Assembly (NCBI GenBank): GCA_937928015.1 | Contig: CALFXA010000022.1 | Coordinates: 21,647 to 85,646, forward strand | Length of the DNA: 64,000 bases | Origin: an uncultured Anaerolineales bacterium | GTDB taxonomy: Bacteria > Chloroflexota > Anaerolineae > Anaerolineales > Villigracilaceae | Direction: 5' to 3' | In this document: positions 25,000 through 33,500 of the stretch, piece by piece | Layout of the letters: every line of letters starts with the position of its first letter | How positions within the stretch are numbered: the stretch's first letter is position 1 | Position numbers and translations under genes: made by a program | The notes under the pieces: generated by a model | Told to the model about the DNA's origin: nothing | The model's input: only the letters and a program-made list of their open reading frames with translations | Databases searched by the model: none

Positions 25000-26259
25000 T
25001 TACCTTAACTCTGAACCGCTATATCCAAGAATTTGCCGCGCCACCACCAGGCGGTTGATCTGACCTGTGCCTTCGTAGATGTCAGTGATCTTGGCATCGC
25101 GGAACCATTTTTCGAGCAGGAACTCGCGGCTGTAGCCCAGCGGGCCGAGGATTTCCACAGCCTTCTGAGTCACCTTGGTGGTCACGTCACCCGCGCGGAC
25201 CTTGCTCATCGAGGACTCGAGTGCGTTGGGTTTCTTGTTGTCGGCCATCCACACCGCCTTAAGCACCATCAGCCAGGCGGACTTGACCATGATCTCCATA
25301 TCGATCACGTCGCGCTCGACCGAGGTCAGCTTGTTGCGCGGCAGCCCGTAGCGGATCTGGACTCCGTTCTCGGCCAGTTTCTCCTTGAGGAATTCCAGCG
25401 CTGCACGTGCCACGCCGATGCCCGAAGCCGCCACCAGCGGTCGGGTCGCGTCGAATGTGGCCATCGCGCCCTTGAAGCCCGTGGTGGTCTTCTCCACCGT
25501 CGGCGAGCCGAGGATGTGATCGAACGGCACGCGTGCATCGACCAGCGAGATGGCCGCCGTGTCGCTGGCACGGATGCCCATTTTGTGTTCCAATTTGGTG
25601 ACTTTCACGCCAGGCGTACCAGACTCCACCACGAAGGCGCGCATCCCCGCGCGTCCCGCCGTCGGGTCGATACTGGCCCACACCACGATGAAGCCTTTGC
25701 CAAGCTGCTCATACGCGTTGAAGGATTTGTCGCCGCCCGTGACGAAGATTTTCTCGCCATTGATGACCCACTCGTTCGTGGATTCATCCAGCACGGCCTT
25801 CGTGCGGATGGCGGATGTATCCGAGCCCGCGCCTGCTTCCGTCATGCACATGGCGGCGTAGGTCGGTTTCTCCTCGGCGAAACGGGCCAGGAATTTGGCG
25901 CGCTGCTCGGGCGTTCCGGCGGCCTGCACCGCCGCTCCACCCAGGCCGCCGCCAGGCGTGATCAGATAAAAGCCCACGTCGCCCCAGGCCAGCATCTCGA
26001 TCTGCGCCGCCAGCAGTTGATACCCAATCGGCGGGCGCTTCTCCGCGCCTTCCTTGGGCTTGTCCTCGCGCGGGGTCAGGCCGTTGCCGCCACCCATGCT
26101 CTTCATGGCGGTATGCATGAACTCGATGTAACTCCACGGGATGGAATGTTCATTCTCATCGAACTCGCGCGAGACGGGCCGCATCATATTTTCCGCGACC
26201 GTCTGCAACACGGTCTGCATTTGAACAACAGGTTTGGGGGCTTCAAATTCGATGGTCAT
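25000..26259 (-). CDS. acyl-CoA dehydrogenase with catalytic glutamate
   Basis: A 419-residue flavoprotein of the acyl-CoA dehydrogenase family, which oxidises acyl-CoA to enoyl-CoA and passes electrons to ETF. It shows MCMTEAGAGSDTSAIRTKA (flavin site), VINGEKIFVTGG, KMGIRASDTAAISLVDARVP and the C-terminal FRDAKITDIYEGTGQINRLVVARQI. Glu396 in YEGT is at the position of the catalytic base. Residues 60-78 form a charged insert (REDKPKEGAEKRPP). The gene lies 14 bases after a second dehydrogenase that lacks this glutamate, so the two may form one heteromeric enzyme. Confidence 0.94.
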   Translation of the reverse strand: MTIEFEAPKPVVQMQTVLQTVAENMMRPVSREFDENEHSIPWSYIEFMHTAMKSMGGGNGLTPREDKPKEGAEKRPPIGYQLLAAQIEMLAWGDVGFYLITPGGGLGGAAVQAAGTPEQRAKFLARFAEEKPTYAAMCMTEAGAGSDTSAIRTKAVLDESTNEWVINGEKIFVTGGDKSFNAYEQLGKGFIVVWASIDPTAGRAGMRAFVVESGTPGVKVTKLEHKMGIRASDTAAISLVDARVPFDHILGSPTVEKTTTGFKGAMATFDATRPLVAASGIGVARAALEFLKEKLAENGVQIRYGLPRNKLTSVERDVIDMEIMVKSAWLMVLKAVWMADNKKPNALESSMSKVRAGDVTTKVTQKAVEILGPLGYSREFLLEKWFRDAKITDIYEGTGQINRLVVARQILGYSGSELR

Positions 26260-26273
26260 GTGTGTCTCCTCTC

Positions 26274-27371
26274 TTAGACAATCGCCAGTCCAGTCAACAT
26301 GGCGAATCCGCGCCCGTTGCGCATGAACATTTCGACGGGGTGTTCGCGGATGTAGCCGTGTCCGCCGAGGACCTGCACGCCGCGGTCGGTGACCATCATG
26401 GCCATGTCCGCTGCACCCGTAGCAGCCAGGTACGCCTCCGTTGCGGCGTCGGCTTTGCCCGTATCCAGCTTCCAGGCGGCTTCCCAGGTCAGCAGGCGGA
26501 TGGCCTCGATCTCGGTCGCCATCTCGGCCAGCATGAAAGCCACGGCCTGCTTCTGCGCGATCTTCACGCCGAAGGCCTGACGTTCCTTGGCATAGTTGGT
26601 GGCGTATTCAAGAGAAGCCCTTGCCACTCCCAAAGCCGCCGAAGCCGAAGCCACGCGCATCGAAGCCAGGATCGGCTCGAAGTCGTGGCCCGCCTCTCCG
26701 CCGAGGCGATTGGAAACGGGAACCTTCACCCCGTCCAGTTTGACCCGATATAACGGGAGCGCGTTCAGCCCCAGCAGCTTTTCCCGCTCCTCGCTGACGG
26801 TAAGTCCCGCCGCGTCTTTCGGGACGATGAAGCCCTGTGTCTGCCCATCCAGGTTGGCGTAGACCAAAATCGCCTCGGCACCCTTCGCGAACGGGACGTA
26901 GGCTTTCTCGCCGTTGAGGACGTATTCCCCGCCATCGAGCGTTGCGCTGGTGCGCAGGGCGTTGGCGTCGAAGTCGAAGGCAAACTCGATCAACGCCGCC
27001 GTGTACGGACGCCAATCCCCGCCGACCACCTCGGGGAGATACTGCTTCTTCTGCTCCTCCGAACCTGCCAGCAGAATTGGCGTGGCAAACAGCGACGGCG
27101 TCATCACCGCATAGGCGCCTGCCAGATCGCCGAAGGCCATCTCCTCGACGGCCAGCGCCCCCGTCACCGCCGAGCGTTCCCCGAAGCCGCCGTACGCCTC
27201 GGGTGTGGACGCCTGCAACAAGCCGATCTCCCATCCCTTGCCGATGAGCTTCTTCGGCAGTTCGCGGCTCTCCTCCGCTTCATGCGCGGCAGGCCGCAAG
27301 TCGTTCGCGGCATATTTCCCCACCGCATCGACCAGCATCTGTTGTTCCTCATTGGGTTCGAACGAATACAT
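26274..27371 (-). CDS. acyl-CoA dehydrogenase-like protein lacking the usual catalytic glutamate
   Basis: A 365-residue acyl-CoA dehydrogenase homologue. The ATG at 27371 follows AAAGGAGAAGACGC. The N-terminal EPNEEQQMLVDAVGKYA, the substrate/FAD region YVLNGEKAYVPFAKGAEAI and the helical C-terminal half (RQAFGVKIAQKQAVAFMLAEMATEIEA, QVLGGHGYIREHPVEMFMRNGR) are clear. Where other family members have RDAxxxxIYEGT, this one reads RNGRGFAMLTG, so Thr360 replaces the glutamate, and the protein ends four residues after that glycine. The first flavin motif is also changed. It may be the non-catalytic partner of the adjacent 419-residue enzyme or use a base elsewhere, as isovaleryl-CoA dehydrogenase does. 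Confidence 0.88.
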   Translation of the reverse strand: MYSFEPNEEQQMLVDAVGKYAANDLRPAAHEAEESRELPKKLIGKGWEIGLLQASTPEAYGGFGERSAVTGALAVEEMAFGDLAGAYAVMTPSLFATPILLAGSEEQKKQYLPEVVGGDWRPYTAALIEFAFDFDANALRTSATLDGGEYVLNGEKAYVPFAKGAEAILVYANLDGQTQGFIVPKDAAGLTVSEEREKLLGLNALPLYRVKLDGVKVPVSNRLGGEAGHDFEPILASMRVASASAALGVARASLEYATNYAKERQAFGVKIAQKQAVAFMLAEMATEIEAIRLLTWEAAWKLDTGKADAATEAYLAATGAADMAMMVTDRGVQVLGGHGYIREHPVEMFMRNGRGFAMLTGLAIV

Positions 27372-27393
27372 GCGTCTTCTCCTTTGTCTACTT

Positions 27394-27443
27394 TTCGCGC
27401 TGAGCGGAACGACGAGCGCATGCGAGGAGCAGTCAAAGCGCCC
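27394..27443. repeat. dispersed intergenic repeat, copy C
   Basis: TTCGCGCTGAGCGGAACGACGAGCGCATGCGAGGAGCAGTCAAAGCGCCC-like element. Its first half matches copy B closely and its ends GCGCT / AGCGC are inverted. It lies between the TetR gene and the first acyl-CoA dehydrogenase gene of the operon. Confidence 0.75.
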
Positions 27444-27463
27444 CACGCTGCCCAGAGCGTTAA

Positions 27464-28024
27464 CTACCTCAACAATCCATTGAACATCAGGTCGGCATAT
27501 TCATCGGCGATGACCTCGATGGGTTTGCCGCCGTCGGAACGGTACCAGGTCAGGGTCCAGTTCATCATCCCCATCAGCGCGCGGATGGCCAGACCCGTGT
27601 CCGTGCAGGCGAACACATCCGCTTGCACCCCCTCGTTAATCGCATCCCGCCACAAGGCCTCGAACTTGTCGCGTTGGGGCACGTGGCGGGCATGGGACTT
27701 TTTATCCAGTGAACGATGCTCGAACAGCAGCACCGAGGACAGGTCGGAATTATCGGAGAGAGCGACTAGGTAGGCACGGATCATCTGCCGCAGTTTCTGG
27801 TCGGCGGGCAGGTCTTGGGCGGCAATGCCCGCGATATGTTCGGTCAGCATCCCCAGGGCGCGGTCGAGTAGGGCCAGCAGGATCTCCTGCTTGGAGGAAA
27901 CATGATGATACAGGCTGGCTTTTTGCAAGTTGACGGCTTCGGCAATATCCTGCATCGAAGCGCCGTTGAAGCCCTTTTGGCGGAATACTTGCGCGGCGGC
28001 GTCGAGAATGTCGTCTCTGGTCAT
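27464..28024 (-). CDS. TetR family regulator of the beta-oxidation cluster
   Basis: A 186-residue TetR-type repressor. The helix-turn-helix is AAAQVFRQKGFNGASMQDIAEAVNLQKASLYHHVSSKQEIL (about 9-49). The C-terminal ligand domain, with SSVLLFEHRSL and IRALMGMMNWTLTWYR, resembles regulators of lipid and steroid catabolism that respond to acyl-CoA. It is first in the minus-strand cluster, 92 bases before the acyl-CoA dehydrogenase gene, and a perfect 18-base palindrome starts nine bases upstream of its ATG. It should therefore repress itself, the operon, and possibly the divergent SDR gene until an acyl-CoA accumulates. Confidence 0.93.
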   Translation of the reverse strand: MTRDDILDAAAQVFRQKGFNGASMQDIAEAVNLQKASLYHHVSSKQEILLALLDRALGMLTEHIAGIAAQDLPADQKLRQMIRAYLVALSDNSDLSSVLLFEHRSLDKKSHARHVPQRDKFEALWRDAINEGVQADVFACTDTGLAIRALMGMMNWTLTWYRSDGGKPIEVIADEYADLMFNGLLR

Positions 28025-28033
28025 GGGGTCTCC

Positions 28034-28051
28034 CTACCGAACGGTCGGTAG
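28034..28051. promoter_or_regulatory. TetR-type operator palindrome
   Basis: CTACCGAACGGTCGGTAG: perfect seven-base arms CTACCGA / TCGGTAG around ACGG. It lies nine bases upstream of the TetR start and matches the general ACCGA-N-TCGGT form of TetR sites in fatty-acid control. A half-site, CTACCGA, recurs at 28103-28109. Confidence 0.82.
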
Positions 28052-28089
28052 AGCAAGGATACTCCGATTTCGAGGCGGCGTCAAGAGAT

Positions 28090-28129
28090 ATGGCTGGATT
28101 TTCTACCGATGGAGAGAAAATCCAGCCAT
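28090..28129. promoter_or_regulatory. hairpin in the SDR gene leader
   Basis: Perfect 15-bp stem ATGGCTGGATTTTCT / AGAAAATCCAGCCAT with a ten-base loop that begins ACCGA. A TATACT hexamer at 28132-28137 follows and may be a -10 box. The element lies 31 bases before the SDR ATG. Confidence 0.6.
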
Positions 28130-28160
28130 GATATACTCCCCATCCACAGGAGATTTCATT

Positions 28161-29144
28161 ATGAAATATCTCGTCACAGGCGCAACAGGGTTCATCGGGA
28201 GCGAAGTCGTCAGGCAGTTGCTGCTGGCGGAACATCATGTGCATGCCATCGTGCGGAATCCATCCAGGGCCCGGGGCCTGGAGGAAAAGGGCGTTCAGAT
28301 TTTCAAAGGTGACGTCACAGACAAGGAATCTATGCGCGCGGCCATGCAGGGCGTGGATGGCGTCTTTCACATCGCGGGTTGGTACAAGGTCGGTTCGTAC
28401 GACAAGAGCGGCGGCAAGCGCATCAACGTGCAGGGCACGCGCAACGTCCTGGAATTGATGAAGGAACTCAATATCGCCAAGGGCGTGTACACCAGCACCG
28501 TGGCCGTCAACTCGGATACCCACGGTCAACTCGTGGATGAGAGTTATCGCTTCACGGGCGAACACATCAGTGAATATGACCGCACCAAGGCGGCCGCGCA
28601 CGAGATCGCGCTTCAGAAAATCGCCGAAGGATTGCCGCTGGTCATCGTCAGCCCGGGCCTGGTGTACGGACCTGGCGACACGAGCAGCGTCCGCATCAGC
28701 ATGTTGGACTATCTGCAAGGCAGGCTGCCCCTCCTCCCCCGCAAGACAGCCCTGTGCTGGGCGCACGTCGAGGATGTGGCTCGCGGACATTTGCTCGCCA
28801 TGGAAAAGGGCAAGGTCGGCGAGACCTATTTCCTGACGGGCGAACCATACGGCCTGTACGACGCCTATCGCCTGGCCCAGGAGATCACGGGCATCCGCGC
28901 CCCGTTGCCTGTCCCGCCGCAGTTATCCAAGGTTTTGTCGGTGCTGGCCAGGCCGTTCGACCGCTTCCTGCCCGAGAGCTACACCTCCGAAGGCTTGCGC
29001 ATCATCGCGGGCGTGACCTACATCGGCGACAATGCCAAGGCCCGCCGCGAACTGGGTTTCGATCCGCGCCCGCTGCGCGTGGGTTGGGCAGAGACCCTCA
29101 AACATGAAATGGCGATTCTGGGCAAGAAGGCGCGCAAGACATAA
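28161..29144 (+). CDS. NAD(P)-dependent epimerase/reductase (extended SDR)
   Basis: A 327-residue extended short-chain dehydrogenase. The Rossmann loop is TGATGFIGS (7-15), the active-site Tyr and Lys are in YDRTKAAAHE, and VSPGLVYGPGD follows. The overall pattern resembles dihydroflavonol-4-reductase-like and 3-beta-hydroxysteroid-dehydrogenase-like enzymes that act on ketones or sugars. The ATG at 28161 has CAGGAGA ten bases upstream. Divergent placement from the TetR gene, with an operator between them, suggests a role in lipid or isoprenoid metabolism. The substrate is unknown. Confidence 0.88.
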   Translation: MKYLVTGATGFIGSEVVRQLLLAEHHVHAIVRNPSRARGLEEKGVQIFKGDVTDKESMRAAMQGVDGVFHIAGWYKVGSYDKSGGKRINVQGTRNVLELMKELNIAKGVYTSTVAVNSDTHGQLVDESYRFTGEHISEYDRTKAAAHEIALQKIAEGLPLVIVSPGLVYGPGDTSSVRISMLDYLQGRLPLLPRKTALCWAHVEDVARGHLLAMEKGKVGETYFLTGEPYGLYDAYRLAQEITGIRAPLPVPPQLSKVLSVLARPFDRFLPESYTSEGLRIIAGVTYIGDNAKARRELGFDPRPLRVGWAETLKHEMAILGKKARKT

Positions 29145-29264
29145 ATTTGTTCCCAGTTTCCCTGTAATAGCATGAATGAATTAATTGGCTATACGCAAAT
29201 CAGATCTTTTCCCTGGGGAAAAATGAAGATTTTCTGCTCGGTCCGCGTTTTAATTTAAGAAACG

Positions 29265-29831
29265 ATGAGCACCACAGGCACCGAACCATCGTCCGCATTG
29301 CTCGCTGGCTGCCTGGCTGGCGATGAAGCGTGCATTGAGGCCCTGGTTCGGCAGTTCGAGGATGGTGTCTTCAGGTTGGCTCTGTCGGTGCTGGACGACC
29401 CCGTCGAGGCGCGGGAGATCGCCCAGGAGACTTTCATCGCGGCATTGAGGTCTCTACGCTCCTATCGGGATCAGACCTCCTTCAAGGCCTGGCTGTTCAC
29501 CATTGCCCTCAATCTCAGCCGCAGCCGATTGCGCAAGCACAGGAGTCTGGAGCGCCTCAAGCAGACACTGACCTCCCTCCTCCACATGGATGCGCAACGA
29601 CCCCTGCCCGAAGAGGTCGTTATCCAGAACGAAAAGGAACGCTTCATCTGGCAGGCCGTCTCATCCATGGACGACAAACACCGCATTCCGCTCGTTCTAC
29701 GTTACTACAACGGCCTGTCGGTGGCAGAGATTGCCGAGATGCTCAGCGTGAACGAAGGCACGATCCATTCGCGCCTGCACATCGCCCGTGAACGATTGCG
29801 AGTCGATTTGAGGAAACTTGCTGGAGAATGA
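29265..29831 (+). CDS. ECF RNA polymerase sigma factor
   Basis: A 188-residue sigma factor. Region 2 spans about 20-90 (QFEDGVFRLALSVLDDPVEAREIAQETFIAALRSL, then SFKAWLFTIALNLSR) and region 4 about 130-180 (LVLRYYNGLSVAEIAEMLSVNEGTIHSRLHIARERLR). There is no region 3, which marks the ECF group. The next gene starts four bases after the stop and is its anti-sigma factor. A TTTTCCC-TG-GGGAAAA palindrome at 29207-29222 lies 42 bases upstream and may take part in control. Confidence 0.94.
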   Translation: MSTTGTEPSSALLAGCLAGDEACIEALVRQFEDGVFRLALSVLDDPVEAREIAQETFIAALRSLRSYRDQTSFKAWLFTIALNLSRSRLRKHRSLERLKQTLTSLLHMDAQRPLPEEVVIQNEKERFIWQAVSSMDDKHRIPLVLRYYNGLSVAEIAEMLSVNEGTIHSRLHIARERLRVDLRKLAGE

Positions 29832-29835
29832 CCCC

Positions 29836-30504
29836 ATGAACCCCATCAGTCACTTGCAGGCCCGCGCCTGGCTGGACTCCGCCGCGGACCTGGCCCTGTC
29901 CCCCGAGCAGCGTGCCGCGCTGGAGGGTCATCTCGCGGGCTGCGACGAATGCCGCCGTTATGAAGCCGAACTGGTGAGCCTGGAAGGGACTCTGCGAAAA
30001 AGCCTGCAAGCCCATTTGCCTGCGTCCCATGCACCGCTCTCGCTGGAGGAGGTCTTGCAACGGGTCAAGGCCAGCCAGCCAGCCACGACATTTGTCAACC
30101 GCTGGGTTGCGGCCCCTGTTCTACTGGTCGTTCTGCTGACGATCATCTTTACATTAGGTCTTCCGCGCGGAGTGGGCGGCGGGACTCATCCCACCCAGGC
30201 GCTGACGGCCACCGCCCTGCTCGTGCCCACCCCGTCCGCGTCAATCACATCCACGCTGCTGACCTTGCCCGAGTGCGAGTCGATCCGCTACCAGGTCCAG
30301 GCGGGTGACACGTTGGACGCTGTCGCACGGCAATTCTCCATCTCCAAAGACATCCTGATGACCTACAACCACTTGACAGCGGAGCCCCTGCCCGCCGAAT
30401 TGTCGATCCCGATGTGTTATGTCACCCCGCTGGTCGGTTCGCAGACTCCCTCCTCCACGGTCACGATCACTCCACAGGCGGAATACACGATGAGCACGCC
30501 GTAG
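29836..30504 (+). CDS. zinc-type anti-sigma factor with extracellular LysM domain
   Basis: A 222-residue membrane protein. The N-terminal zf-HC2 motif is HLAGCDEC (His32, Cys36, Cys39), which binds the sigma factor in ZAS-type regulators. One membrane helix follows near 92-110 (APVLLVVLLTIIFTLGL). The outside part has a Thr/Ser/Pro linker and one LysM domain (IRYQVQAGDTLDAVARQFSISKDILMTYNHL). LysM binds N-acetylglucosamine-containing glycans, so the protein may sense cell-wall or surface glycan. The ATG at 29836 has TGGAG ten bases upstream. The pairing with the ECF sigma is firm; the ligand is inferred. Confidence 0.9.
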   Translation: MNPISHLQARAWLDSAADLALSPEQRAALEGHLAGCDECRRYEAELVSLEGTLRKSLQAHLPASHAPLSLEEVLQRVKASQPATTFVNRWVAAPVLLVVLLTIIFTLGLPRGVGGGTHPTQALTATALLVPTPSASITSTLLTLPECESIRYQVQAGDTLDAVARQFSISKDILMTYNHLTAEPLPAELSIPMCYVTPLVGSQTPSSTVTITPQAEYTMSTP

Positions 30505-30581
30505 GTAGCCGATTCGGCAACTTGTCAGAACCCCAAGAGTGAAGTATAAGTCACCAATTCAACCCTTCAATAAGAGAATTT

Positions 30582-33500
30582 ATGACCAACGAAAAACGTC
30601 CCTGGCTTGAACGTTCCATTCATCCCGCCCTGCCCGCCATCACCAACGAGGTGCTGTTGTTTGGGCTGGTCATCCTGCTGGCCATCGCCACGCGTTTCTA
30701 CATGCTCGAACCGCGCGTGATGAGTCACGATGAAAGCCTGCACACCTATTTCTCCTGGCTGCTCTATCGCGGACAGGGTTACCAGCACAGCCCGATGATG
30801 CACGGGCCGTTCCAGTTCCACATCATCGCGCTGAGTTACTTCCTGTTCGGCGTGAGCGACTTCACGGCTCGCATCCCCGCGGCGCTGTTCGGTATCGCCA
30901 CGGTCTGGATGATCTGGTACTGGCGCGATTACCTCGGCAAGGCGGGCGCCATCATCGCGGGCTTCCTGATGGTCATCTCGCCCTACATGCTGTACTACTC
31001 GCGCTACGTCCGCAACGAGTCCTTCGTGGCCTTCTCGGGCGTGGCGATGTTGTACGCCACCCTGCGCTATCTCGAAACCGCCAAGCCCAAATACCTGTAT
31101 TTCTTCGCGGCTGCACTCTGTCTGCACTTCACCTCCAAAGAGACTTCCTATATCTATGTGGCGCAGATTCTGCTCTACCTGGCGATCTATTTCATCGCCC
31201 GTGTCACCCACCGCCCGTGGACTCACAACCCCTCCGATTACCGTGCCTTTGTCGTCACCCTGATCATCGGACTGGTGCTGGGCGGGTTGACCGTCTTCGC
31301 GCAGGTGTACACCCACCAGAGCGGGACGCTCTCGGGGATGGAAACTGCCGCTCCCGCCGCACCCGGCCAGACGGTCCCGACCCCGCTGGCAGCGGAGGGA
31401 TCATCCCCCGTCTCGATTCCCATCATCCTGGCGGTGTTCGCCGTTGCGGCCTTCGTCGCAGCCGCCTTCTATCTCATCCGCGGCTTCGGCTGGAAACGTA
31501 TCCTCAAGGAACGCTCCTTCGACCTGTTGATTCTTTCAGGAACCCTGGTCCTGCCCCTGCTGACGGCCTTCCTGATCGAGGTCCTGAAGAAGTTGCTGGG
31601 CGTGACCATCCCCACCGACGCGGCCTCGGTCCAGGCATTGACCACTCGTGACGTGATCGTGGTGGCGCTCCTGCTCCTGGCTACTTTCGGCGGTTCCGTT
31701 TTCATCGGCCTGCTCTGGAATCGCCGCCTATGGTGGAAACTGGCGCTCGCCTTCTGGGTGCCGTTCGTCGTACTATACACCACCTTCTTTACCAACAGCG
31801 ACGGTTTCTTCACGGGCACGATTGGCTCGCTCGGGTACTGGATCGTCCAACAGGGCGTGCAGCGCGGCAGCCAACCCTGGTACTACTATCTGCTCGTGCA
31901 GATTCCCATCTATGAATTCCTGCCCGCCCTCGGCCTGCTATTGGCGATCTTCCTGGGCGCGCGCCTGTGGATCAGACGTGCCAGGCAGAATGAGGAAGTC
32001 GAACTCCCCGAGCCAGGCGGCCTCCTCACCGAGCAGACTCCTACCGAAGCGACCTTCCTGCGCTGCGGCTATTGCGGGACCAGCAACCCCGTCCAGTCGG
32101 CTTCCTGCATGGCCTGTGATGCGCCGCTCGACGAGAATGACTTGGTCACCGTCCGCGTGCCTGCCGCGGGTATCGACGAAGAAATCGACGAACCCACTCC
32201 CACCGACAATTTCACCAACATGTTCAGCCTGCTGGTCTGGTGGAGCATCATCAGCGTGGCCGCCTTCTCCTATGCGGGCGAACGCATGCCCTGGCTGACC
32301 GTCCACATGGCCTGGCCCATGATCCTGATTACGGGTTGGGGTCTCGGTCATCTCTTCGAAACCCTTGACTGGGAAAGCCTGCGCGAGAAACACGTGTGGG
32401 TTTCGCTCGGCGTCGTGGTGGTCTTCGTGGCCAGTTTCTTCAACGCCGTCCTATCCTGGAATATCAATCCGCCCTTCCAGGGCAAGGAGTTGGCCCAGCT
32501 CGAAGCCACCAGCGCCTTCCTGCTGCCTGCCCTGGTGGCAATCGCCAGCGGCGTGGGAGCGGCCTTCCTGCTGATGAAGTGGAACGCCAACCAGGTCAAG
32601 CGGGTCTTCGCGTTAACCTTCTTTGCCCTGCTGGCGGCGCTGACCATGCGCGCCTCCTTCCGCGCCTCGTACATCAACTACGATGACGCCAACGAGTTCC
32701 TCGTCTACGCTCACGGCGCGACAGGCATCAAGCAGGTCATGGCCCAGGCCAAGGAAATTTCCGAGCGTACTGCGGGCGGATACAACCTGGCCATCGCCTA
32801 CGACGCCTCCGCACCCGACACTGGCGTCTCCTGGCCGTTCGTTTGGTATCTGCGCGACTACACCAACCAGCGTTCCTTCGATGCCCCCACCCGCTCGTTG
32901 CGCGATTCCGTGGTGGTGATCGTGGACCAGAAGAACTTCGACAAGATCGAGCCCGCTCTCGGCACCAACTTCTATCGTCTGGATTACATCCGCATGTGGT
33001 GGCCGATGCAGGATTACTTCGGCCTGGTCAATCCGCGCCCCGACCCCAGCATCCCATTTGACGACAGCTACTCCTGCAAGGGTCCGCTCGGATTCCTGCG
33101 CTGGTTCACGAAAAACGACTACTCACGTGTCTGCTCCGCCCTGCTCGACCCGCAGATCCGCGCGGGCCTCGTCAAGATCTGGCTCGACCGCGATTACACC
33201 ACCTACGCCCAGGCCCTGGGTCGCAGCGACCTGACTCTCTCCACCTGGCAGCCTGCCGACGAGATGCGCATGTACATCCGCAAGGACGTGGCCGCCCAGA
33301 TGTGGAATTATGGCGTCGGCCCCGTGGCACAGCAGTCTGAACAGGATCCCACCGAGGGCAAGGCAATCACCCTGCCCGCAGACCTGGTGCTGGACGCCGC
33401 CCAGGAGAATCCCGTCATGGTGAACGCGCCGCGCTCCCTGGCCTTCGCCAAGGATGGCACCTTCTACGTGGCTGACTCGCTCAATCACCGCATCCTGCAC

